DNA from: CAZAJS01 sp964485635
Lineage (GTDB): Bacteria > Pseudomonadota > Gammaproteobacteria > Francisellales > Francisellaceae
Reading direction: 5' to 3'
NCBI GenBank assembly: GCA_964485635.1
Contig: CAZAJS010000019.1
Span: 1-17,625, forward strand
DNA: 17,625 bases
Below, in pieces: positions 1-7,378 of the stretch (positions within the stretch are counted from its first letter, which is position 1; every line of letters begins with the position of its first letter). The notes beneath the pieces were generated by a model. It was given only the letters and a program-made list of their open reading frames with translations, did not search any database and was not told the origin of the DNA. Position numbers and translations under genes: made by a program.

Positions 1-53
1 CCGAATGCTGCCTTACCTATCAAGGGTTTTTTAGGAAAATTGCCAATTTTATT

Positions 54-82
54 TTTTCAATACTCAGGCAAAATGCTACTAT
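54..82 (+). promoter_or_regulatory. Predicted sigma70 promoter of the ygfB-ubiH-ubiI-queA operon
   Basis: A -35-like TTTTCA (54-59) is followed after 17 bases by TACTAT (77-82). A TG one base before the -10 (74-75) makes it an extended -10 promoter, which would offset the weak hexamers. Transcription would start about 25-30 bases before the ygfB ATG. AAGG at 103-106 is the likely ribosome binding site. Bases 1-53 hold only a 4-bp CCTT/AAGG pair followed by six T, too weak to call a terminator of an upstream gene. Confidence 0.5.
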
Positions 83-116
83 AACCACATATAAAAGTAA
101 TTAAGGTAAAAACAAA

Positions 117-695
117 ATGTCAAATCAAACCAAGTTGCCCGCTTATACACAAATGGCTGATGCACTTTTAAAAATTCGAGCATTAAGCGAGGCATCAGAA
201 GCTCATGGCTTATTGTGTGCGTTAATTACGGCAGGGGCAGATATCCGTTTAAATGCCTGGTTAGATGCCTTAGTCACAAAACCATTAGACCCGAATGATG
301 CGACGACAAAGCCGGCTTTAGCCATTGTTTCGCAAATGTATCAATCAACACAGGCGGCATTTGAAGCGGATCCTTTGACAGAGTTTGAATTGTTATTGCC
401 TAGTGATCAACAATCCTTTCAAGCGCGTATTGATGCCTTAGCGATGTGGAGTCAAGGTTACTTGTCCGGGTTAGGCCTAGCTAAGATTGATTTTGACACA
501 ATTGGCCAAGAGGCCAAAGAAGGGTTAAATGATTTAGCCGATATCGCTCGATTACAGTATGATGATGAGCAACAAGGTCAACAGGACGATGAACAAGCGT
601 ACATGGAATTAGTCGAGTATACTAAAATGGCGGTTTTATTGATTGATACTGAATGTCGTGTTGAATCACAGACAACGGAACAAGCCGATGGATAG
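117..695 (+). CDS. ygfB: UPF0149 family protein YgfB
   Basis: A 192-residue soluble protein of the UPF0149/YgfB family (COG3079). Visible family marks are an early helix with SEAHGLLCALITAG (about residues 25-40) and NAWLDAL, a central MWSQGYLSGLG (about 110-120), GLNDLADIARL (about 137-147), and the C-terminal AYMELVEYTKMAVLLI helix. In E. coli the gene also sits at the head of the ubiH/ubiI cluster (ygfB-pepP-ubiH-ubiI); here pepP is absent. Biochemical function is poorly defined; a regulatory role has been reported in Pseudomonas, which cannot be judged from this sequence. The start has AAGG about 10 bases upstream. The 3' end overlaps the ubiH start by 8 bases, which suggests translational coupling. 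Confidence 0.88.
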   Translation: MSNQTKLPAYTQMADALLKIRALSEASEAHGLLCALITAGADIRLNAWLDALVTKPLDPNDATTKPALAIVSQMYQSTQAAFEADPLTEFELLLPSDQQSFQARIDALAMWSQGYLSGLGLAKIDFDTIGQEAKEGLNDLADIARLQYDDEQQGQQDDEQAYMELVEYTKMAVLLIDTECRVESQTTEQADG

Positions 696-1884
696 ACAGG
701 TGACGATTGTCGGTGGCGGAAGTGTTGGGCTCTTATTAGCTTTAGCCATTGCCCCGTATGCTAATCAAATTACGTTGATTGAACAGCAAGCCATTGAAAC
801 GACTTGTCGTGATCAGCGCGCGATTGCCTTATCACATTCCTCGGTAAGCTTATTAGATGGCCTAGGAATTTGGTCACAAATTGCTGGCTTTGCTAAACCC
901 ATTGAACATGTGCATGTCACGCAACAAAGCCGCTGGGGCGTGGCAACATTACATGCCCATGAGTTAGGTTTGCCTTTTTTAGGTCAAGTTGTTCCTCTAG
1001 GGCAGATTGTTGAAGCGGCCAAAGCCCAATTAAAAAAATGGCATAATGTTACTTATCAGTCACCGGCGACAGTTGAGCAAATAGCCCAACAATCTAACGG
1101 GCATTGGCAGCTGTTTGTCACGGATCACCAGGGCAATGGCCATTGGCAACCTTCGGATTTAATTGTTGCGGCTGATGGGGCGGGTTCTCGAATACGCCGT
1201 GAGCTTGATATTCGAACCCATGTTCATGATTATGGGCAATCGGCCTTAGTCTTTCCTGTTAAGCATTCACAGCCCATGGATGGCTGGGCCTATGAGCGCT
1301 TTACCGAATCAGGAGCGTTAGCTATATTGCCGGCATTTGATCATGATTGTCAGTCAACAGCGATTTGGACGGTGCCACATAATCAGGCCAAACCTTTACA
1401 AAACTTAGCAACGCCGGCATTAGCCCAAACACTCCAAGCCACATTTGGCGATTGGTTGGGATGGCTTGATTGCCCTGAATCGCCCAAGCAGTTTCCATTA
1501 TCACTTGTGCATGCTAAACAATTATCTCAAAATAATTGCTTATTATTTGGTAATGCGGCGCATTTTTTACATCCGATTGCTGGTCAAGGGCTAAATTTAA
1601 GTCTGCGTGATATTGGTCAATTGCATGATTGTCTGTCCCAACAAGATGCTTTTGACCATATTCCAGAGACTTTAAAACGTTATGCCCAAGCACGGCAACA
1701 AGATCATCAGTTAACCGTGACCATGACCGATCAGCTGATGCGTAATGCTTTGATTCGACGGTTTAAGTCCATTGGGTTAGTTGGATTGCAACGCAATCGG
1801 TTGGCTAATCGATTAATCAGTCAGCTGATGTTAGGCCATTGGACGCCAGGAAACACATTAATCAAAACAAGGGTAAAAAAATGA
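688..1884 (+). CDS. ubiH: 2-octaprenyl-6-methoxyphenol hydroxylase UbiH
   Basis: A 398-residue FAD-dependent aromatic hydroxylase of the UbiH/UbiI/UbiF (COG0654) family, inserting a ring oxygen during aerobic ubiquinone synthesis. The N-terminal dinucleotide-binding loop is VGGGSVG (residues 8-14), followed by an acidic residue after the second strand. The DG motif is ADGAGSR in mid-protein. The second FAD motif reads GNAAHFLHPIAGQG (288 onward); Asn rather than Asp at the second position is characteristic of UbiH and separates it from the next gene. I place the start at ATG 688, with GGAA 7 bases upstream, because an upstream TTG extension has no family similarity and lies inside ygfB. It overlaps ygfB by 8 bases and ubiI by 4 (ATGA), so the three are one transcript. 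Length is close to the E. coli protein. Confidence 0.88.
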   Translation: MDRQVTIVGGGSVGLLLALAIAPYANQITLIEQQAIETTCRDQRAIALSHSSVSLLDGLGIWSQIAGFAKPIEHVHVTQQSRWGVATLHAHELGLPFLGQVVPLGQIVEAAKAQLKKWHNVTYQSPATVEQIAQQSNGHWQLFVTDHQGNGHWQPSDLIVAADGAGSRIRRELDIRTHVHDYGQSALVFPVKHSQPMDGWAYERFTESGALAILPAFDHDCQSTAIWTVPHNQAKPLQNLATPALAQTLQATFGDWLGWLDCPESPKQFPLSLVHAKQLSQNNCLLFGNAAHFLHPIAGQGLNLSLRDIGQLHDCLSQQDAFDHIPETLKRYAQARQQDHQLTVTMTDQLMRNALIRRFKSIGLVGLQRNRLANRLISQLMLGHWTPGNTLIKTRVKK

Positions 1885-3101
1885 ATCAGGTTGATCAAGT
1901 TGATGTGGTGATTATTGGGGGTGGACCGGTTGGGTTAGCCACAGCGGCGGGACTGAGTCAAGCAGGTTTTCAAGTGGCCATTGTTGAGCGCGACAGCTGG
2001 GTGCATCAACCCCCGGATGGAATTGAAACACGCGTCAGTGCTATTAATGAAGCGACGATGCAGTGGTTCGATGCCTTAGGCGTTACCGAGGATTTGTTAC
2101 AGCAACGCCATGGGATCTACCGGAACATGTCTGTTTGGGATGAGGCTACAACGGCTAGTTTAACGTTAACCGCTGAATCCGCCCATGTCAGCCAATTAGG
2201 TTGGATTATTGAAAATGGGGCTATGCAGGCAATATTGTATCAGCGTTTACAAAAAAGTGCGGCTTTGACGTATGATCAAACCAAGATTCAAGCCATTGAG
2301 CCATTGCCACCCAATGGGCAGCAACGGTGGCAAATAAAGCTGGATAATGGGGTAACATTAAAAACTCCCTTGATCGTTGGATGTGATGGGGCTTTGTCAA
2401 TGATCCGGCAACATATGGGGATTGACATTGCTCAGCAAGATTATCAACATCAAGCACTTGTGGCCACGGTGGCCACACAAAAGCCCCATCATTATACGGC
2501 GTACCAACGATTTTTACATCAAGGGGTGTTAGCTTTCTTGCCATTAGCCGATCAACATCATTGTTCCATTGTTTGGTCACAAACACCACAAGCCACCGGG
2601 CATTGTGCCAATTTAGATCAAACTGCATTGAATCAAGCCATTGCTGGTGCCTTAGAGTATCAGTTAGGCCCCGTTCGATGTCTATCGTCTCGGTTAACCC
2701 GATTTCCGTTAATTGCACGTCATGCGAAACGCTATGGAGCGAATGGGGTGGTTTTACTTGGTGATGCCGCCCATACTATTCATCCACTTGCCGGACAAGG
2801 GGTCAACTTAGGGTTTCAAGATGGCCAATGCTTTGTCGATGTGTTAACACAAGCTAAAGCTAAGCGTCGTGATTATGCCGCGATGGATACCATTGATCAG
2901 TTTGAGCGACAGCGGCGATGGCACAATCAGCAAATGTTAATGGCTATGCGTGGCATTAAAACATTATTTTGTAATGATGATCCATTCTATGCGGCGGTGC
3001 GTCAATATGGGATGAAGTGGATTAATCAATCAACGTTGCTCAAACGTGTCATGATTCAACAAGCAATGACAGGAGGCCGTCATGGAAACCGACTTATTTG
3101 A
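1881..3101 (+). CDS. ubiI: UbiI/VisC-type ubiquinone biosynthesis hydroxylase
   Basis: A 406-residue FAD monooxygenase paralogous to the gene before it. It has IIGGGPVG (residues 11-18) for the FAD ADP moiety, TRVSAIN shortly after, a CDGALS version of the DG motif, and GDAAHTIHPLAGQGVNLGF (294 onward). The stretches QHQALVATV and LAFLPLADQHHCSIVWS resemble E. coli UbiI (C5 hydroxylation) more than UbiF, but the hydroxylated position cannot be proven from sequence. ATG 1881 is chosen because it forms a 4-base ATGA overlap with ubiH and has AAGGG about 7 bases upstream. Its last 20 bases overlap the start of queA. A long reverse-strand reading frame inside it is only a shadow. Confidence 0.85.
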   Translation: MNQVDQVDVVIIGGGPVGLATAAGLSQAGFQVAIVERDSWVHQPPDGIETRVSAINEATMQWFDALGVTEDLLQQRHGIYRNMSVWDEATTASLTLTAESAHVSQLGWIIENGAMQAILYQRLQKSAALTYDQTKIQAIEPLPPNGQQRWQIKLDNGVTLKTPLIVGCDGALSMIRQHMGIDIAQQDYQHQALVATVATQKPHHYTAYQRFLHQGVLAFLPLADQHHCSIVWSQTPQATGHCANLDQTALNQAIAGALEYQLGPVRCLSSRLTRFPLIARHAKRYGANGVVLLGDAAHTIHPLAGQGVNLGFQDGQCFVDVLTQAKAKRRDYAAMDTIDQFERQRRWHNQQMLMAMRGIKTLFCNDDPFYAAVRQYGMKWINQSTLLKRVMIQQAMTGGRHGNRLI

Positions 3102-4101
3102 TTATCATTTACCTGAGGAATTAATTGCACATTATCCGACGGATCAACGTGATGCCAGTCGTTTGTTAGTCGTTGATCGTGCAAAAACAGGCTTTCAAGA
3201 CAAGCAGTTTTATCAAATGATTGATCAGCTGCATCCAGATGATTTATTGGTTTTAAATGATAGCCGAGTGATGGCCGCACGTTTGTTTGGTCAAAAGGCC
3301 TCTGGTGGCAAACTGGAGTTTTTAGTTGAAAAAGTCCAAGATGCCCAGACATTTCAAGCCCATATCCGCGCGAATAAAGCCCCTAAAATTGGTCAAATCA
3401 TCACGATTGCACAATGTGAAGCAATGGTCACAGCCAAACAAGACAGCCTTTATACATTGTGCTTGCAAGATGCGACTGCCTCAATTTGGCATTTAATGGC
3501 CACAGAAGGTCATATGCCATTACCGCCGTATATTGATCGTTGTGATGAGCCGGCAGATCAATCACGCTATCAGACTGTTTATGGCCAACGCTTAGGCTCG
3601 GTGGCCGCTCCAACAGCAGGTTTACATTTTACGCAATCATTGCTTGATCAAATTCAAGCACAAGGCACTGAAGTAGCTTATGTGACATTGCATGTGGGGG
3701 CCGGCACATTTAAACCCGTCCAGACAGATCAAATCCAAGCGCATCAAATGCATAAAGAAGCTATTGAAGTCTCTGAGTCGGTGTGTCAAAAAGTCCAAGC
3801 AACCAAAGCTAAAGGCCGACGTGTGATTGCTGTAGGCACGACCGCAGTGCGTTGTTTAGAAACCGCCGCGGCAGATGGGCAGATCAAGCCGTATTATGGT
3901 GAAACGGATATTTTTTTATACCCGGGTAAACCATTTCATGCAGTTGATGGGCTTGTGACGAATTTTCATTTACCTAAATCTACCTTATTAATGCTTGTCA
4001 GCGCCTTTGCCGGTCGTGAAAAAATGCTTGCGGCTTATCAACATGCTATCAGGCAGCGATATCGCTTTTTTAGTTATGGTGATGCAATGCTGATCCTTTA
4101 A
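3082..4101 (+). CDS. queA: S-adenosylmethionine:tRNA ribosyltransferase-isomerase QueA
   Basis: A 339-residue cytosolic enzyme that transfers and isomerises the ribose of SAM onto preQ1 at the tRNA wobble base, giving epoxyqueuosine. Family signatures run through the whole protein: DYHLPEELIAHYP at the N-terminus, SRLLVVDR, LVLNDSRVMAARL, APTAGLHFT in the middle, LHVGAGTFKPV, VGTTAVRCLE, and near the C-terminus VTNFHLPKSTLLMLVSAFAG. Length matches the family (about 340-356). A strong AGGAGG (3071-3076) lies inside ubiI, and the two genes overlap by 20 bases. In many bacteria queA is followed by tgt, yajC and secDF; here it ends the ubiquinone operon and a new transcription unit begins after a 177-base gap. 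Confidence 0.95.
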   Translation: METDLFDYHLPEELIAHYPTDQRDASRLLVVDRAKTGFQDKQFYQMIDQLHPDDLLVLNDSRVMAARLFGQKASGGKLEFLVEKVQDAQTFQAHIRANKAPKIGQIITIAQCEAMVTAKQDSLYTLCLQDATASIWHLMATEGHMPLPPYIDRCDEPADQSRYQTVYGQRLGSVAAPTAGLHFTQSLLDQIQAQGTEVAYVTLHVGAGTFKPVQTDQIQAHQMHKEAIEVSESVCQKVQATKAKGRRVIAVGTTAVRCLETAAADGQIKPYYGETDIFLYPGKPFHAVDGLVTNFHLPKSTLLMLVSAFAGREKMLAAYQHAIRQRYRFFSYGDAMLIL

Positions 4102-4278
4102 AATAATGAATATCAATCAAGCATCATTTACTCATTAAGATCAACTGACTGCGCTAAGAAAATAATAAAGTGTTTGATTAAAAAAATAGTTAATTTATTT
4201 TGAAAAAAAGTCTTGTGAACCTTGTTAGTTATGATACGATAGCAGCCATCAAATCGCTGATGATGTGAGGAAAGCCTT
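4102..4278. other. Intergenic region between queA and the phosphate-uptake genes
   Basis: An AT-rich gap of 177 bases with several A-runs. I see no GC-rich hairpin followed by a T-run, so no confident terminator for queA. An AATCAAGC/GTTTGATT pairing (about 4114-4121 with 4172-4179) has a loop near 50 bases and no T-run. The right end carries the promoter of the next operon. Confidence 0.5.
4213..4240 (+). promoter_or_regulatory. Predicted sigma70 promoter of the DUF47-pit operon
   Basis: TTGTGA (4213-4218, four of six matches to TTGACA) is spaced 16 bases from TACGAT (4235-4240). A TG one base before the -10 (4232-4233) makes it extended. It lies 38 bases before the ATG at 4279, which has GAGGAAA (4267-4273) as ribosome binding site. 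I see no convincing Pho box. Confidence 0.55.
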
Positions 4279-4926
4279 ATGTTACGCCGGGTGATTAAGG
4301 CCATTATTCCAAGTAAAAGTGACGTATTTTTTCATTTATTTATTGATGGGGCAAAATATGCCCATGATTCTGCAAATTTATTAGCTGAAATTATTACAGC
4401 AATCGATGCCGAAGCAGCAACGCAAACGGCGGGTGAGTTGCGCATTCAGCGTTCAAAAGCACTACAGGTCAACCAAGACCTGCTTGAACAGTTGAATCAA
4501 CAATTTATTACCCCGATTGATCGTGGAGAAATTCAATATTTATCCATGTCCTTATTAAAATTAACCAAGCGGATTATTAAAATTAATCGTAAGTTAACGG
4601 TTTATCAAATTGATGGACATACGGATGATTGCTTAATCCGCAGTGTTAATACCTTACAAAGTATTACCAATATTCTTGTCAACGTGATGCAAAACTTAGC
4701 AAATGCGGATCACCATGGCATTATGACAGAAGCGCAAAAGGCCGATGAGTTAGATGAAAATGTGGTTGAGGATCTTGGCCATGCCTTTAACGAAATTGCC
4801 TTGCAAAATTATGATGCCTTAACCATTATTAAACTAAAAGAAGTCTATAAAGCCATTGAAAATGCGATTGATACGGCCGCGACATTGTGTGATGCCGTTA
4901 TGCGCATTTCAGTCAAGGAAATATAG
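4279..4926 (+). CDS. DUF47 (PhoU-like) protein, Pit accessory
   Basis: A 215-residue, almost entirely helical cytosolic protein of the DUF47/TIGR00153 family, distantly related to the PhoU fold. The N-terminal RRVIKAIIPSKSDVFFHLF and AKYAHDSANLL are typical of the family, as are the long helices with regularly spaced Glu/Asp. The gene is separated by only 3 bases from a Pit-type phosphate permease, a pairing seen in many bacteria, and is thought to tune uptake through that permease; that role is inference from context. The start is supported by GAGGAAA 5 bases upstream. No truncation is apparent. Confidence 0.85.
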   Translation: MLRRVIKAIIPSKSDVFFHLFIDGAKYAHDSANLLAEIITAIDAEAATQTAGELRIQRSKALQVNQDLLEQLNQQFITPIDRGEIQYLSMSLLKLTKRIIKINRKLTVYQIDGHTDDCLIRSVNTLQSITNILVNVMQNLANADHHGIMTEAQKADELDENVVEDLGHAFNEIALQNYDALTIIKLKEVYKAIENAIDTAATLCDAVMRISVKEI

Positions 4927-4929
4927 CTT

Positions 4930-5922
4930 ATGACCATCATGTTAATTGTTGTTATTATTGTAGCCTTAATGTTTGAATTTATTAATGGGTTTCATGATAC
5001 AGCGAATGTGGTTGCTACCCCGATTGCTACGAAATCTTTGTCCCCTTATCAAGCTATTGCCTTAGCCTCGTTGTGCAATTTTGCTGGGGCTTTTTTAAGT
5101 ACAAATGTTGCCTCAACCATTAGCGAAGGCTTGGTCGATGCGCATTTGGTCTCACAACTTGTCTTAATCACGGCATTATTGTCAGCCATTGGCTGGAACT
5201 TAATTACTTGGCGCTTTGGGATTCCATCTAGCTCATCACATGCATTAATTGGGTCTTTGATCGGTGCTGTATTAGCGGTTGGCAGTGTGCATGATGTTTA
5301 TTTTAGTAGTATTGTCAAAAAGGTGGTCTTACCAATGGTTAGCTCACCGATTTTAGCCTTTTTCTTAGCCTTAATGATTGCCGTGATGTTTGCTCGCATT
5401 TTTCATCGGATGCACAATCCACGACGCATTAATCGATCTTTGCGTGAAGGGCAAGTTTTATCCTGTAGTTTGCTGGCATTAGCCCATGGTTCAAATGATG
5501 CGCAAAAGACGATGTCTATGATTACACTAGCATTATTCAGTTATGGCTTAGTCGATAGCGCAGGGCAGATTCCATTATGGGTGATTGTGCTATGTGCCAC
5601 CACAATTTCCTTAGGCACATTATCTGGTGGCATGCGCATTATTAAAACATTAAGTTCACGTGTGGCGAAACTCGGGCCGATGAATGGGGTGGCTGCAGAA
5701 GTCAGTTCTGGTTTTTTGATTATTTTAGCATCAAAAATTGGCCTGCCGGTGAGTACAACTCAAGCGGCCGCTGGTTCCATTATGGGCTCAGGTTATACGG
5801 GCAAAGTCGGGATTAATTGGCCGATTGTCCGATCAATGGCCACAGCATGGATTATTACATTGCCTATATGTGGTACGTTAAGTTATACCATGTATCGTCT
5901 TTTATTTGCATGGTTTCAATAA
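4930..5922 (+). CDS. pit: Inorganic phosphate transporter, Pit family
   Basis: A 330-residue polytopic inner-membrane permease of the PiT family (Pfam PHO4), taking up metal-phosphate or phosphate by ion symport. The two inverted signature halves are visible: GFHDTANVVATPIAT (residue 20 onward) and AHGSNDAQKTMSM (185-197). Also present are SSSHALIGSLIGA in the first half and VSTTQAAAGSIMGSG in the second, the internal duplication expected of the family. At 330 residues it belongs to the short bacterial type, without the large central loop of E. coli PitA. AAGGAA in the end of the DUF47 gene serves as ribosome binding site. Sodium versus proton coupling cannot be told from sequence. Confidence 0.93.
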   Translation: MTIMLIVVIIVALMFEFINGFHDTANVVATPIATKSLSPYQAIALASLCNFAGAFLSTNVASTISEGLVDAHLVSQLVLITALLSAIGWNLITWRFGIPSSSSHALIGSLIGAVLAVGSVHDVYFSSIVKKVVLPMVSSPILAFFLALMIAVMFARIFHRMHNPRRINRSLREGQVLSCSLLALAHGSNDAQKTMSMITLALFSYGLVDSAGQIPLWVIVLCATTISLGTLSGGMRIIKTLSSRVAKLGPMNGVAAEVSSGFLIILASKIGLPVSTTQAAAGSIMGSGYTGKVGINWPIVRSMATAWIITLPICGTLSYTMYRLLFAWFQ

Positions 5923-5926
5923 ATTG

Positions 5927-5940
5927 TTGATTTCAATCAA
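5927..5940. promoter_or_regulatory. Perfect match to the FNR/ANR box consensus
   Basis: TTGATTTCAATCAA is a full dyad matching TTGAT-N4-ATCAA. It lies in the 42-base gap between pit and rpe, centred about 31 bases before the rpe ATG at 5965. No clear sigma70 promoter can be placed around it, and AT-rich sequence makes chance matches possible, so functional occupancy is unproven. Confidence 0.35.
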
Positions 5941-5964
5941 TAGGCAACATGATAGGAGACCTTG

Positions 5965-6630
5965 ATGATGGGCATTCATCCATCGATTTTAGCGGCTGAT
6001 TTGAGCAATTTAAAACAACAAGTCGGAGCTGTGGTTGAGGCAGGGGCGAGTCGAATCCACTTTGATGTGATGGATGGACGTTATGTGCCGAATCTGTCAT
6101 TTGGCCCTCCGGTGCTCAAAGCATTGCGTCGTCATTACCCAGATTTGCCAATCGATGTTCATTTGATGGTCAGACCTGTGACGCAAACCTTGCTTGATGC
6201 TTTTATTCAAGCCGGAGCCAGTAGTATTGTTTTTCATCCAGAGACTTGTGATCATGTCCATCGAAGCTTGATGTATCTAGACCAAGCGGGCGTTCAAGCA
6301 GGATTAGCCTTTAACCCGTCCACTGAATTAAGCGGGTTAGATTACTTGATGCCATATTTAAAGCGTATTTTGTTAATGTCAGTCAATCCAGGCTTTAGCG
6401 GACAACCATTTTTACCCGCAGTATTATCAAAAGCGCAAGCGGCAGCTGAGTGGATTCAGCAACAAGCCACGCCAGTCGTTTTAGAAATGGATGGTGGGAT
6501 GAATCCAGACACAATTGCTCAAGCCCATCAAGCCGGAGTCACGGCATTTGTGGTAGGTTCAGATTTATTCAGTGCACCAGATTACCATCAGCGGATGCAA
6601 CAATTACAAGCGGCTTATGCTGACAGTTAA
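5965..6630 (+). CDS. rpe: Ribulose-phosphate 3-epimerase
   Basis: A 221-residue TIM-barrel enzyme interconverting ribulose 5-phosphate and xylulose 5-phosphate in the pentose phosphate pathway. Motifs in barrel order: HPSILAADLSNL at the N-terminus; HFDVMDGRYVPNLSFGP with metal and base residues; PIDVHLMV; SVNPGFSGQPF for the phosphate end; EMDGGMNPDT carrying the second catalytic Asp (families usually read VDGG); and GSDLF at the C-terminus. I take ATG 5965, 6 bases after AGGAG (5954-5958); ATG 5968 is almost as good, and a TTG at 5962 is less likely. The 3' end overlaps the next gene by 14 bases. A perfect FNR-like palindrome precedes it. Confidence 0.95.
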   Translation: MMGIHPSILAADLSNLKQQVGAVVEAGASRIHFDVMDGRYVPNLSFGPPVLKALRRHYPDLPIDVHLMVRPVTQTLLDAFIQAGASSIVFHPETCDHVHRSLMYLDQAGVQAGLAFNPSTELSGLDYLMPYLKRILLMSVNPGFSGQPFLPAVLSKAQAAAEWIQQQATPVVLEMDGGMNPDTIAQAHQAGVTAFVVGSDLFSAPDYHQRMQQLQAAYADS

Positions 6631-7378
6631 TCAATTAAAGATTCCCAATCGGCTAAATGGTATTGACCAAACATTTGCTGCCGGCCAACGCTATGCCATT
6701 ATTGGGCCGAATGGGGCGGGCAAATCATCGTTAATTCAGGCGATTACCCAAACACCAGAGCGATCATGGCAGGGAGATGTTTTATTATCAGGAAGGTCAA
6801 TATGGCAAATGCCATGTCGTCAACGCGCCCAACATATCAGTGTTTTAAATCAAAAAGTTAATGTTTTATTTAATTATTCTGTGGCTGATATTATTAAAAT
6901 GGGGCTATTTGCTCAGCGTTTAACCTCAGCGACAGTCGACAAAGTGGTTCAACATATTGCCGAGGCATTTGATCTGACTGGTTTTTTAGCATGTTGTTAC
7001 CATCATTTATCGGGCGGACAGCAACAACGCGTTCAATTAGCACGTGTATTAGCGCAAGTCAGTGGTCCGGGCAATCAGGCTCAGCAACGTTGGCTATTAT
7101 TAGATGAACCAGTGGCACATTTAGATTTATTCTATCAACGACAAATGCTCGATTGGACGATTGACTATTGTCAAACCGATGGGATTGGTGTAGTGCTTGT
7201 GATTCATGATATTAATTTAGCCGCACGGTATGCCGATACAATGCTATTAATGCATCAAGGACAGATTCAAGCAACAGGGCCCGCGAAGACGGTGCTCAGT
7301 TGTCAGGCATTTCAAAAGGCATTTAGAGTCCAAGCGACTTATCTACAAGAGCATGATCATTATCTGATTCATGGTTAA
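6617..7378 (+). CDS. ABC transporter ATP-binding protein, HmuV (hemin/iron-chelate) type
   Basis: A 253-residue ABC ATPase complete in its motifs: Walker A GPNGAGKS (30-37), Q-loop around LNQKV (77-81), signature LSGGQQQRVQLARVL (131-145), Walker B LLLDEP (160-165), D-loop near 169-171 and H-loop His197. The run RVQLARVLAQ, then a short insert, then RWLLLDEP, together with NLAARYAD after the H-loop, is the pattern of HmuV, the ATPase of hemin importers, within the FecE/FhuC/BtuD group. No permease or binding protein lies on either side, so it must pair with subunits coded elsewhere or do something else. Start at ATG 6617, inside rpe (14-base overlap); a GTG upstream at 6572 would add 15 unrelated residues. 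The stop is directly followed by the stop of the opposite-strand gene. Substrate is uncertain. Confidence 0.8.
   Translation: MLTVNQLKIPNRLNGIDQTFAAGQRYAIIGPNGAGKSSLIQAITQTPERSWQGDVLLSGRSIWQMPCRQRAQHISVLNQKVNVLFNYSVADIIKMGLFAQRLTSATVDKVVQHIAEAFDLTGFLACCYHHLSGGQQQRVQLARVLAQVSGPGNQAQQRWLLLDEPVAHLDLFYQRQMLDWTIDYCQTDGIGVVLVIHDINLAARYADTMLLMHQGQIQATGPAKTVLSCQAFQKAFRVQATYLQEHDHYLIHG

Noticed and set aside
1..32. CCTT/AAGG pair followed by six T near the left edge
   Set aside because: Only a 4-bp stem; it might be the tail of an upstream terminator but cannot be supported without the preceding gene.
2221..2718. 165-codon reverse-strand frame inside ubiI
   Set aside because: The forward frame has clear FAD hydroxylase motifs across the same bases; the reverse frame has no recognisable domain and no ribosome binding site.
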